DNA of 64,000 nucleotides from Micromonospora violae (GTDB taxonomy: Bacteria; Actinomycetota; Actinomycetes; Mycobacteriales; Micromonosporaceae): NCBI RefSeq assembly GCF_004217135.1, contig NZ_SHKK01000001.1:7075734-7139733 (forward strand), read 5' to 3'. Shown here one piece after another: positions 35,874-44,010 of this stretch; within the stretch, counting starts at the first letter, position 1; the number at the start of each line of letters is the position of its first letter. Both the position numbers and the translations under genes were made by a program. The notes beneath the pieces are model-generated. The model did no database searches. It worked only from the letters and a program-made list of their open reading frames with translations, and was not told where the DNA came from.

Positions 35874-38800
35874 ATGAGACGAACGAATCTGGTCAGGACG
35901 GTGGCGGCCACGGCCGCCGCCGCGCTGATCGCCACGGCCGGGGCGACCGCCGTCGCGCACCCGGCCACCGCCCGCCCCGCCGATCCCGCGTCGAGCGCCG
36001 GCTTCGCCCCGGCGGCCACCAACCTCGCGCAGGGCCGTCCCACCCAGGAGAGCGGTCACGCCGACGTCTACGACTCGTCGAAGGTCGTCGACGGCAACGC
36101 GGGCAGCTACTGGGAGAGCGTCAACAACGCGTTCCCGCAGTGGGTGCAGGTCGACCTCGGCTCGTCGCAGAGCGTCAACCAGGTCGTGCTGAAGCTGCCG
36201 ACCTCCGGTTGGGGGACCCGGACGCAGACGTTGAGCGTGCAGGGCAGCGCCAACGGTTCGTCAGTTACCGATCTGGTCGGGTCGCAGACGTACACCTTCA
36301 ACCCGGCCAGCGGCAGCACCGTCACCATCAACTTCAGCGCGGCCTCCACCCGTTACGTCCGGATCACCATCACCGCCAACAGCGGCTGGCCGGCCGGGCA
36401 GCTCTCCGAGCTGGAGGTGTACGGCGGCGGCGGTACCACCCCGGACACCACCGCGCCGAGCGTCCCGGGGACGCTGTCGCAGAGCACGTCGGGCAGCACG
36501 ATCACGCTCAACTGGGGGGCCTCCACCGACTCCGGCGGCAGCGGGCTCGCCGGCTACAACGTCTACCGGGGCGGCAGCCTGATCGCCACGCTGGGCACCG
36601 TCCTGACCTATCAGGACACCCAACCGGCGACGGCGACCGTGTCGTATCACGTCCGCGCCCGCGACGGCGCCGGCAACCTGTCCGGCAACAGCAACACCGT
36701 CACCCGCACCGGCAGCAACCCGCCCGCCTGCACCAACGTGGCGCAGGGCAAGAGCATGACGGCGAGCGGCTCCACCTTCACCTTCACCCCGGAGAAGGCG
36801 AACGATGGGCAGCTCGGCACCTACTGGGAGGGCGCGGCGAGCTACCCGCAGAACCTGACCGTGGCGCTGGGCGCGAACCACTCCATCTCCGGTGTCACAG
36901 TGAAACTCAACCCGGACCCGGCCTGGGGGACCCGTACCCAGACCATCCAGGTTCTCGGCCGCGACCAGGCGTCGTCCGCGTACACCAGCCTGGTGCCGGC
37001 GGCGGCCTACCAGTTCGTCCAGGGCACCAACGTGGTGACCATCCCGGTCAGCGCGACCACCGCGGACGTGCAGTTGCGGTTCACCGGCAACACCGGTGCG
37101 CCGTCCGGGCAGGTCGCGGAGCTTGAGGTGTGCGGGACGGCGGCGCCCAACCCGGACCTGGTGGTCAGCTCGGTGACCTGGTCACCCACGTCGCCCAGCG
37201 AGGTCTCCCCGATCACCATCTCGGCCGTGGTGCAGAACATCGGCTCCGCCGCCGCCGGTGCGACCACCGTGAACGTCAGTCTGGCCGGCACGGTCGTCGG
37301 CAGCGCCACGGTGGGCGCGCTCGCCGCGGGCGCCTCGACCACCGTCTCGGTCAACGCCGGTACGCGGCCCATGGGCAGCTACGCCGTCTCGGCGGTGGTC
37401 GACCCGGCGAACACGATCGTCGAGCAGAACAACGGCAACAACAGCTTCACCGCGGCGTCGCCGCTGGTGGTGGCGCAGGCCCCCGGCCCCGACCTCCAGG
37501 TGCTCGGCATCGCCGCGAACCCGCCGAACCCGGCCGTCGGGGCGTCCGTCACCTTCACCGTGACGGTCCGCAACCGGGGCACCGCCGCGACCGGCGCGAC
37601 CACCGTCACCCGGCTGGTGGCGGGCAGCACCACCCTCAACACCACCACCGCCTCGATCGCCGCGGGCGCGACGGTCACCGTGGCGGTCAGCGGCAGCTGG
37701 ACCGCCACCAGCGGCGGGGCCACCATCACCGCCACCGCCGACGCCACCAACGTGGTCACCGAGACCAACGAGACGAACAACGCGCTCAGCCAGTCGATCG
37801 TGGTCGGTCGGGGGGCGGCCGTCCCGTACGTCTCCTACGAGGCGGAGGCCGGCCGTTACCAGGGCACATTGCTGGAGGCCGACCCGCTGCGCACCTTCGG
37901 GCACACCAACTTCGCCAGCGAGTCATCCGGCCGCAAGTCGGTCCGGCTCACCAGCACCGGCCAGTTCGTCGAGTTCACCTCGGCCAACCAGGCCAACGCC
38001 ATCGTGGTGCGCAACTCCATCCCGGACGCGCCCGGTGGCGGCGGCATCGAGGCGACCATCAGCCTCTACGTCAACGACGTCTTCTCCCGGAAGTTGACCC
38101 TGTCGTCGAAGCACAGCTGGCTCTACGGCAACACCGACGGGCCGGAGGCGCTGACCAACACCCCGCAGGCCGACGCCCGACGTCTCTTCGACGAGTCGAA
38201 CGCGCTGCTGGGCCAGTCGTACCCGGCCGGCACCCGGTTCAAGTTGCAGCGCGACGCGGGCGACAACGCCGCCTTCTACGTGATCGACATGATCGATCTG
38301 GAGCAGGTGGCCCCACCGGCGAGCCAGCCGGCCGGCTGCACCTCGATCACGTCGTACGGTGCGGTCCCGAACGACGGGCTCGACGACACCGCCGCCATCC
38401 AGCGGGCGGTGACCGACGACCAGAACGGCGTGATCAGCTGCGTCTGGATCCCGGCCGGGCAGTGGCGGCAGGAGCAGAAGATCCTGACCGACGACCCGCT
38501 GAACCGGGGTACGCACAACCAGGTCGGCATCAGCAACGTCACCATCCGGGGCGCCGGCATGTGGCACTCGCAGCTCTACACGCTGACCGAGCCGCAGAAC
38601 GCGGGCGGCATCAACCACCCGCACGAGGGCAACTTCGGGTTCGACATCGACAAGAACACCCAGATCTCCGACATCGCCATCTTCGGCTCGGGCCGGATCC
38701 GGGGCGGTGACGGCAACGCCGAGGGCGGCGTCGGCCTGAACGGTCGCTTCGGTACCGGCACGAAGATCAGCAACGTCTGGATCGAGCACGCCAACGTGGG

Positions 38801-39551
38801 TGTCTGGGTGGGTCGCGACTACGACAACATCCCCGACCTGTGGGGGCCGGCCGACGGGCTGGAGTTCACTGGCATGCGGATCCGCAACACGTACGCCGAC
38901 GGCATCAACTTCAGCAACGGCACGCGCAACTCGCGGGTGTTCAACTCGTCCTTCCGCACCACCGGCGACGACGCGCTCGCAGTCTGGGCCAACCCGTACG
39001 TCAAGGACCGCAACGTCGACATCGCCCACGACAACCACTTCGTCAACAACACCATCCAGCTGCCCTGGCGGGCCAACGGCATCGCCATCTACGGCGGCTA
39101 CGACAACTCGATCGAGAACAACCTGATCTACGACACGGCGAACTACCCCGGCATCATGCTGGCGACCGACCACGACCCGCTGCCGTTCTCCGGCACGACG
39201 TTGATCGCCAACAACGGGCTCTACCGCACCGGCGGCGCCTTCTGGAACGAGGATCAGGAGTTCGGTGCCATCACCCTCTTCCCGGCCACCCGGGACATCG
39301 TCGGGGTTACCATCCGGGACACCGACATCATCGACTCCACCTACGACGGCATCCAGTTCAAGAACGGCGGCGGCAACATGCCGAACGTCGCCATCACCAA
39401 CGTCCGGATCGACAAGTCGAACAACGGTGCCGGCATCCTGGCGATGAGCGGCGCACGCGGCAACGCCAACCTGACGAACGTGACAATCACCAACTCGGCC
39501 GACGGCAACATCGTCATCCAACCGGGCTCCCAGTTCGTCATCACTCCCTGA
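35874..39551 (+). CDS. Secreted modular glycoside hydrolase, GH87-like (alpha-1,3-glucanase type)
   Basis: The 1225-residue protein has a signal peptide (about residues 1-35). Two F5/8-type (CBM32-like) modules lie near 48-185 and 285-425, with a fibronectin-III domain between, then two CARDB-like domains (about 428-650) and a beta-sandwich starting VPYVSYEAEAG. The catalytic right-handed beta-helix is about 820-1225. Three Asp fit the reported GH87 arrangement: D1009 in YADGIN, and D1032 and D1033 in TTGDDAL, 23 residues apart. It probably attacks fungal or bacterial alpha-1,3-glucan. The stop codon is the first three bases of element R4. Confidence 0.8.
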   Translation: MRRTNLVRTVAATAAAALIATAGATAVAHPATARPADPASSAGFAPAATNLAQGRPTQESGHADVYDSSKVVDGNAGSYWESVNNAFPQWVQVDLGSSQSVNQVVLKLPTSGWGTRTQTLSVQGSANGSSVTDLVGSQTYTFNPASGSTVTINFSAASTRYVRITITANSGWPAGQLSELEVYGGGGTTPDTTAPSVPGTLSQSTSGSTITLNWGASTDSGGSGLAGYNVYRGGSLIATLGTVLTYQDTQPATATVSYHVRARDGAGNLSGNSNTVTRTGSNPPACTNVAQGKSMTASGSTFTFTPEKANDGQLGTYWEGAASYPQNLTVALGANHSISGVTVKLNPDPAWGTRTQTIQVLGRDQASSAYTSLVPAAAYQFVQGTNVVTIPVSATTADVQLRFTGNTGAPSGQVAELEVCGTAAPNPDLVVSSVTWSPTSPSEVSPITISAVVQNIGSAAAGATTVNVSLAGTVVGSATVGALAAGASTTVSVNAGTRPMGSYAVSAVVDPANTIVEQNNGNNSFTAASPLVVAQAPGPDLQVLGIAANPPNPAVGASVTFTVTVRNRGTAATGATTVTRLVAGSTTLNTTTASIAAGATVTVAVSGSWTATSGGATITATADATNVVTETNETNNALSQSIVVGRGAAVPYVSYEAEAGRYQGTLLEADPLRTFGHTNFASESSGRKSVRLTSTGQFVEFTSANQANAIVVRNSIPDAPGGGGIEATISLYVNDVFSRKLTLSSKHSWLYGNTDGPEALTNTPQADARRLFDESNALLGQSYPAGTRFKLQRDAGDNAAFYVIDMIDLEQVAPPASQPAGCTSITSYGAVPNDGLDDTAAIQRAVTDDQNGVISCVWIPAGQWRQEQKILTDDPLNRGTHNQVGISNVTIRGAGMWHSQLYTLTEPQNAGGINHPHEGNFGFDIDKNTQISDIAIFGSGRIRGGDGNAEGGVGLNGRFGTGTKISNVWIEHANVGVWVGRDYDNIPDLWGPADGLEFTGMRIRNTYADGINFSNGTRNSRVFNSSFRTTGDDALAVWANPYVKDRNVDIAHDNHFVNNTIQLPWRANGIAIYGGYDNSIENNLIYDTANYPGIMLATDHDPLPFSGTTLIANNGLYRTGGAFWNEDQEFGAITLFPATRDIVGVTIRDTDIIDSTYDGIQFKNGGGNMPNVAITNVRIDKSNNGAGILAMSGARGNANLTNVTITNSADGNIVIQPGSQFVITP

Positions 39552-39625
39552 TCAACACGGTTTCAGCGAAGTCGGGGTGTCCTGCTGCTGCGGACACCCC
39601 GACTTCCGTAAACCCGAGTCGATCA
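39549..39625 (+). repeat. 77-bp TGATC element R4, holds the GH87 stop codon
   Basis: Thirty-four-base arms (28 of 34 paired) surround a nine-base centre. The first three bases, TGA, are the stop codon of the glycosidase. The right arm carries GGACACCCCGACTTC and GAGTCGATCA. It is one of four same-orientation copies of identical length. Confidence 0.92.
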
Positions 39626-39659
39626 TTGCAAGGAGTTGCCGTGCAGGGCGTGCCGAACG

Positions 39660-39673
39660 GTACCGCATGGTAC
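39660..39673 (+). promoter_or_regulatory. Candidate toxin-antitoxin operator
   Basis: GTACC-GCAT-GGTAC is a perfect dyad 10 bases upstream of the antitoxin start. It is positioned for autoregulation of the Phd/RelE operon. Confidence 0.5.
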
Positions 39674-39683
39674 GGTGTGGTCC

Positions 39684-39983
39684 ATGACGACGATCACGTT
39701 GCGGGAGTTTCGTGACGGCGCGGGTCGGGTGCTGGAGACGATCGAGCGCACGCACGAGCCTGTCATCATCACCAAATACGAACGACCTGTCGCCGTGCTG
39801 ATCGGCATCGACGAGTGGGAAGAGATTGAAGCGTTCCGCGACCGCCGGGACGCCGAGGTGATAGCGCGTTCCCGCGCCGAGGGGCAGTTCGTGCCGCTGT
39901 CAGCGGCCCTCGAGTCGCTCGGGGTCGATCCTCGTGAGGTCGAAGCACTGCTGGCCGAACGGGCCGGCGGTGAGGCGGCGTGA
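39684..39983 (+). CDS. Phd/YefM-family antitoxin
   Basis: The 99-residue protein starts TTITLREFRDGAGRVLETIE, with VIITKYERPVAVLIGIDEWEE as the family core, a DNA-binding ribbon-helix type used for autoregulation. The C-terminal half would wrap the toxin. ATG at 39684 removes an unconserved N-terminus. It overlaps the toxin gene by four bases. Confidence 0.88.
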   Translation: MTTITLREFRDGAGRVLETIERTHEPVIITKYERPVAVLIGIDEWEEIEAFRDRRDAEVIARSRAEGQFVPLSAALESLGVDPREVEALLAERAGGEAA

Positions 39984-40225
39984 AGGTCCAGGTGGACCGG
40001 GACGTCCTGGTCTGGTTGCACAAGCAGCCGCGCAACGTCTTTCTGACCGTCTTGAGCGCGATCCTCGGCCTGGTCTCCGACCCCGCGCCACAGAGTTCGA
40101 CCGAGATGCGCGACGGGTCAGGTCGTCGTCTGCGCGTCGGTGACTACCGGATCCTCTATCGTCTCGACAGTGACGAGTTGACCATCCACTCGGTCGGGCA
40201 CCGCAAAGACATCTACAACGATTAA
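39980..40225 (+). CDS. RelE/ParE-family toxin
   Basis: The 81-residue protein has the family core SGRRLRVGDYRILYRLD and ends IHSVGHRKDIY. RelE homologues cleave mRNA at the ribosome. The antitoxin lies immediately upstream with an ATGA overlap. Element R5 follows the stop by 25 bases. Confidence 0.88.
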   Translation: MKVQVDRDVLVWLHKQPRNVFLTVLSAILGLVSDPAPQSSTEMRDGSGRRLRVGDYRILYRLDSDELTIHSVGHRKDIYND

Positions 40226-40239
40226 CTACCCCCGGCGCG

Positions 40240-40740
40240 TCACAACTCCCTGATCACCACGCTTTCCGCGAAGTCGGGGTGTCCGCATGCTGCGGACACC
40301 CCGACTTCCGTAAAGCCGAGTCGATCATCGTCGGGCGTCGCCGCGCAGGGTCCGTCGTGGGCGTCGCGTCGATGGCAGCGGCCGGCGCCGTCGAGCCTGG
40401 CGTCACAGAACACTCGGGTACGCAGAAACTGTGCGTCCTCCTCGCTGAGCGTGGTCTCGCCGAAGTCGACAACGGTGAGGTGACCGAGCGAGTCGCAGAG
40501 CGCCACGGCCAGGGCCGTGACCTCGTCGAGGCTGGTCAGCGTGGTCGGCAGGTGGATGATCCAGCGTGGCGCGGCCCGTTCCGCTGGTAATGGTGGGTGG
40601 CTGCCCGCAGCATGGTTCGTTCGTAGTGCGGGCCCGGCCGCTCGGCCTGCTGGCGGTGGGCGGTTGCCCGTCGCGTGGTTCGCGCGTAGTGCGGGCCCGG
40701 CCACCTGCGGTGGGAGGCGATCCTCCGCCGGGTTGTTCAT
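40240..40740 (-). CDS. Protein of unknown function with internal 21-residue repeats
   Basis: The product is about 166 residues. Its N-terminal part has two tandem units of the AGPALRxNHAxGxxPP type. The middle part (PTTLTSLDEVTALAVALCDS) looks globular, and near the C-terminus Cys/His residues cluster (VFCDAR, GRCHRRDAHDGPC). The last 30 residues are translated from element R5, so the natural end may lie earlier. Its start overlaps the 84-residue gene's stop by four bases, a two-gene operon divergent from the XRE gene. No family is recognised. Confidence 0.5.
   Translation of the reverse strand: MNNPAEDRLPPQVAGPALRANHATGNRPPPAGRAAGPALRTNHAAGSHPPLPAERAAPRWIIHLPTTLTSLDEVTALAVALCDSLGHLTVVDFGETTLSEEDAQFLRTRVFCDARLDGAGRCHRRDAHDGPCAATPDDDRLGFTEVGVSAACGHPDFAESVVIREL
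40251..40327 (+). repeat. 77-bp TGATC element R5
   Basis: Same length, orientation and arm sequence as R4, with an additional inner GCA/TGC pairing. It starts 25 bases after the toxin stop and is read as coding sequence by the minus-strand gene 40240-40740. Confidence 0.92.
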
Positions 40741-40991
40741 CGCAGCGCCACCGTTCCTCCGTTGAGTAGCGTCTGGATCTGCTCGTCGGTCAGGCCGCGC
40801 TTCGCAAGGACGCGACGGCCCCAGCGGTGCAGCCGGCACGGGTGCGCGGCCTGGTCCTTGCGGCACCGCTGACCGTCGGGCTGTTGCTCGGGAGCGTGCA
40901 CGTTGACCGCCCGAAGCGCGAACACGACGTCCTCTGCGGTCACGTAGGGCGGCATCGGCAGATCGTCGGTGGCTTCGTCACTGCTCTCCAT
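40737..40991 (-). CDS. 84-residue protein of unknown function
   Basis: It begins MESSDEATDDLPMPPYVTAEDVVFA and includes a small Cys/His cluster (RCRKDQAAHPCRLHRW), then RRVLAKRGLTDEQIQTLL. No family is recognised. It overlaps the following gene by four bases and is divergent from the XRE regulator, with 133 bases between. Confidence 0.5.
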   Translation of the reverse strand: MESSDEATDDLPMPPYVTAEDVVFALRAVNVHAPEQQPDGQRCRKDQAAHPCRLHRWGRRVLAKRGLTDEQIQTLLNGGTVALR

Positions 40992-41124
40992 GGCTCTCCG
41001 TCCAATGCGGCGATTCCGCTGTCATCCACGATGGTCATTCTGGGGCTGGTCTAGCGCAATCTTTCGGAGCAGAATGCGGACCAAGGGATGAGGTGTCTTA
41101 CGCGACGACAGCCAGGGAGATGAC

Positions 41125-42006
41125 GTGGACGACTCCGGCAGCACAGTTCCACGGAGGCAACTCGGCAGATATCTGAGAGAGCTTCGCGAAAACGCGTATG
41201 TGACAGTTACCGCGGCGGCCAAGGAATTGGAATGGTCGGCACCCCGGATCTGGCGCTACGAGACCGGCCAGGTCTCCATGCATCCGAACGACGTGGCGGC
41301 CATGTGCCGCGTCTACGGCGCGTCCCCGGAGACCATCGAGACGATGCGGGCGCTGGCCCGGGAGACCAAGGCGCACGGCTGGTGGCACAGCTACGGCGAG
41401 GCGATCAAGGACTGGTTCAAGCTGTACGTCGGCCTGGAGGCCGCAGCCACCCGCATCCGCAAGTATGAGGTCGACCTGGTGCCCGGCCTGTTGCAGACGG
41501 TCGAGTACATGACCGAGGTGATCGCCACCGACCACCCGCAGATGGGCGAGCAGCAGCGTCAGGCGAAGGTCGACGTGCGGCTTCGCCGCCAACGCCTGCT
41601 GGCTCGGGCGATACCTCGCGCGCCGCGCCTCGACGTCATTCTGGGCGAGGCGGTGCTGCGCCGGCCGCTGCGTGATCGGGCCGCGATGGCCCGGCAGTTG
41701 GAGTCGCTGCTGATGTCGTCGCGGCAGCACAACATCGGCATCCGGGTGTTGCCGCTCGACGCTGGCCTGGTCCGCTGGGCGCAGGCCGGCACCTTCACCA
41801 TGCTCGACTTCCCGTCCGACGTGCGGGAGCCGGAGCCGACGACGATCTACATGGACGGGCCGTGCGGCGCGGTCTACCTTGACAAGACCCACGAGATCGA
41901 GATCTACGAAGATGCGTGGCGCTCCCTCGGCGAACGGGCGTTGAGCGCCGACGAGTCCCGTGAGCTGATCGCGGCCATAGCGAAGGAGATGACCGATGGT
42001 GCGTGA
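41125..42006 (+). CDS. XRE-family regulator with DUF5753 (Scr1-like)
   Basis: The 293-residue protein has an N-terminal helix-turn-helix (residues about 10-65) and a DUF5753 region from about residue 90. It begins GRYLRELRENAYVTVTAAAKELEWS and includes LVPGLLQTVEYM. Such proteins are found by the hundred in actinobacteria and are usually next to DUF397 genes. The pair may act as regulator and effector. The GTG start is assigned by alignment of the HTH. The next gene overlaps its end by 11 bases. Confidence 0.88.
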   Translation: MDDSGSTVPRRQLGRYLRELRENAYVTVTAAAKELEWSAPRIWRYETGQVSMHPNDVAAMCRVYGASPETIETMRALARETKAHGWWHSYGEAIKDWFKLYVGLEAAATRIRKYEVDLVPGLLQTVEYMTEVIATDHPQMGEQQRQAKVDVRLRRQRLLARAIPRAPRLDVILGEAVLRRPLRDRAAMARQLESLLMSSRQHNIGIRVLPLDAGLVRWAQAGTFTMLDFPSDVREPEPTTIYMDGPCGAVYLDKTHEIEIYEDAWRSLGERALSADESRELIAAIAKEMTDGA

Positions 42007-42187
42007 CGGAGTCTGGCGCAAGTCGACCCGGTCCGGCGGCGAGGGCGACTGCGTCGAGGTGGCGGGGTTCGCCGACACGGTCGGCGTACGCGACAGCAAG
42101 GACCGGCGCGGACCGGTGCTGACCTTCACCCCCTCGGCCTGGGCTGCGTTCGTCGAGTTCACGGTGGTCAGCCAGCCCGTGCAATGA
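41996..42187 (+). CDS. DUF397 protein
   Basis: The 63-residue protein has the family pattern WRKSTRSGGEGDCVEVA, VGVRDSKDRRGPVLTF and TPSAWAAFV. It is the usual partner of XRE/DUF5753 regulators and overlaps the preceding gene by 11 bases. Confidence 0.92.
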   Translation: MVRDGVWRKSTRSGGEGDCVEVAGFADTVGVRDSKDRRGPVLTFTPSAWAAFVEFTVVSQPVQ

Positions 42188-42225
42188 TCAAGGCCGGCTC
42201 GCTGGCGGGAGGCTGACGAATCAGG

Positions 42226-42657
42226 ATGGGTGTCATCACGACCGGGCTCTGCCTCGCCGTACCCGCTCTGTTCGTGCTCTGGCTGTGGGGCCGGCCTCTG
42301 CTCACCGGTCGGTGGAAGACTCCGGGCTGGTTCGCCGCGACGGCCGGGCTGTCGATCCTCGCCACCGCCCTCACCTGGTTCGTCGGGGCGTTCGCGGGTT
42401 CCTCCATGAGCTCGGAGGAGTCCTGCCGACAGGTCGGCGTCAGCTACGACAGTGCCTACCGCGCAGTCCACTGGCGTGAGTCGTCGCGATGGTTCCCCCT
42501 CCACGACCGATGCAACGCCACCTACGATCTGGTGCCCGCCTGGGTCAACCCGGCCCTGGTGCTGCTGTCCCTGCTGGCCGTCCTCTGCATCGGAGCAGCG
42601 GTCTGGCTGGCCGTCGTGCGGCGATCCGAACCGCGACCAGTGGCGATGTCGGCGTAG
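42226..42657 (+). CDS. Membrane protein with Cys-containing external loop
   Basis: The 143-residue protein has three predicted spans: ITTGLCLAVPALFVLWLW, FAATAGLSILATALTWFV and NPALVLLSLLAVLCIGAAVW. The loop between the second and third has two Cys (ESCRQ, DRCNA) that could form a disulfide outside the cell. No family name is recognised. A GGAGG sequence precedes the ATG. Confidence 0.65.
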   Translation: MGVITTGLCLAVPALFVLWLWGRPLLTGRWKTPGWFAATAGLSILATALTWFVGAFAGSSMSSEESCRQVGVSYDSAYRAVHWRESSRWFPLHDRCNATYDLVPAWVNPALVLLSLLAVLCIGAAVWLAVVRRSEPRPVAMSA

Positions 42658-42672
42658 GGGCGGCGAATCCCT

Positions 42673-43056
42673 GTGACTAGCGAACCGGCGCGCCACGAGA
42701 CCCTCCCTGTTGTGTTGAATGGGAAGTTCCGGCCGTGGCGATACAGTGTCAGCCATTCTGAGTTGGAGATCAGGGGCAGTGCTGGCGGGGGTGCGGTAAC
42801 GCGGGTGCTCTTCTTCGGCGTTCTCGGGATGAAGCTGAAGTCCGTCTACTCTTCCTTGACCCTCAGTTCGGCGAGCGAGATCGAGCGGCGCAGAATCCTG
42901 CGCTTTTCGGGAGTCGATGAGCGCGCAGGCAGGGTTCGCACAATCTTTCTGTCGGCCGATCCTGAAGAGGGCTTCGTTGCCTGCTTCTCATTTGTCGTCA
43001 GGACGCATCACGGGGGCGAACATGCCGATCCGTGGGGGATCCCGAACAGCGCCTGA
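42673..43056 (+). CDS. Hypothetical protein
   Basis: The 127-residue protein begins TSEPARHETLPVVLNGKFRPWRYSVSH and looks like a small beta-rich domain (PH-like pattern). It has no recognised motif. The GTG start has a weak ribosome binding site. It lies 15 bases after the membrane protein and may be part of the same transcript. Confidence 0.45.
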   Translation: MTSEPARHETLPVVLNGKFRPWRYSVSHSELEIRGSAGGGAVTRVLFFGVLGMKLKSVYSSLTLSSASEIERRRILRFSGVDERAGRVRTIFLSADPEEGFVACFSFVVRTHHGGEHADPWGIPNSA

Positions 43057-43167
43057 CACGTGCCGGAGGCCAAATGACCGACGGACCCGGTGTGCGATGA
43101 CGCGCTTCTGGGGCTGCGATGGCTAGGCTGACCTGAGCAGGATGGTCCGCTGAGGGGGTGAGCCCGG

Positions 43168-43827
43168 ATGGCCCAGGCAGCTTTCGCGCCAGAGCCGACG
43201 CCGCAGCACACCGAGCCGTCGTTCGACGTGCTGCGGTGGCACGACGAGCCGTGGACCGCGCAGCTCGCCCTCGACCTGTTGCCGGAGACCAACGGCCCCA
43301 AGGTTGAGGTCCTGAGCGGAAGCGTGATCGTGACACCACATGCAGGAATCGATCATCAGTCGGTCGAGCGTGAGTTGCCGTATGTGCTGCACCGCGCCGC
43401 GCGGAAGGCGGGTTTCTGGGTTTACCCAGAGATCAACGTCCTCTCCGACGATGATCTCTTCATCCCGGACATCGCCGTTCTGCGCAACTCCGGTGGTGGC
43501 CGCACGACGGTGCCCATTGCCGAGGCGGTGCTGCTGGGGGAGATCGTGTCTCCCGGAAATCGGCGCAAGGACGTGATCGACCGGCCCCGGGAGTACGCCG
43601 CTGTCGGGGTGCCGTTCTTCCTCCGGCTGGACTTGCGCAACCGGGTGCCGACCATGGCTTTGTTTGAGCTGGCCGACGGGGAGTACCGGCCGCTGGCCGC
43701 AGCTGCGGCGGGTAGCACCTTCGTGATGCGAGAGCCGTTCGAGTTCTCCATCGACCCGGCCGAGTTGCTGGACGAGGAGGCGGCGCCGGACGCGACCACC
43801 ACCGAGTCGGCTGACGACCAGGCTTGA
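43168..43827 (+). CDS. Uma2-family endonuclease-like protein
   Basis: The 219-residue protein fits the Uma2 family (DUF820), a restriction-endonuclease-like fold abundant in cyanobacteria and actinobacteria. The active-site region shows VEVLSGSVIVTP, DLFIPDIAVLR (metal-binding Asp) and EIVSPGNRRKD. The role is unknown. Its stop TGA is the first triplet of element R6. Confidence 0.82.
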   Translation: MAQAAFAPEPTPQHTEPSFDVLRWHDEPWTAQLALDLLPETNGPKVEVLSGSVIVTPHAGIDHQSVERELPYVLHRAARKAGFWVYPEINVLSDDDLFIPDIAVLRNSGGGRTTVPIAEAVLLGEIVSPGNRRKDVIDRPREYAAVGVPFFLRLDLRNRVPTMALFELADGEYRPLAAAAAGSTFVMREPFEFSIDPAELLDEEAAPDATTTESADDQA

Positions 43828-43901
43828 TCGACACGGGTTTCAGGAAATCGGGGTGTTCGGTTGCCGGGGTTGCCCCGACTTCCTGAAACCCGAGTCGATC
43901 A
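43825..43901 (+). repeat. 77-bp TGATC element R6, holds the Uma2 stop codon
   Basis: Arms of about 29 paired bases with two mismatches, 77 bases between outer ends. The opening TGA is the Uma2 stop codon. Orientation matches R4, R5 and R7. Confidence 0.92.
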
Positions 43902-44010
43902 AGGGCGGGGAACGACGGGCTCGTGCCGGGGGTTGGCTGGCGACGGCCCGCGGACGGGGAGGGCTGAGGCTCCCAGCGGGCGTACAGCCCGGGTGGGGAA
44001 GAATGGCCGG

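Noticed and set aside
37923..39521. 532-codon minus-strand frame in the GH87-like gene
   Set aside because: It is a shadow of the strongly supported glycosidase with no start site or family match.
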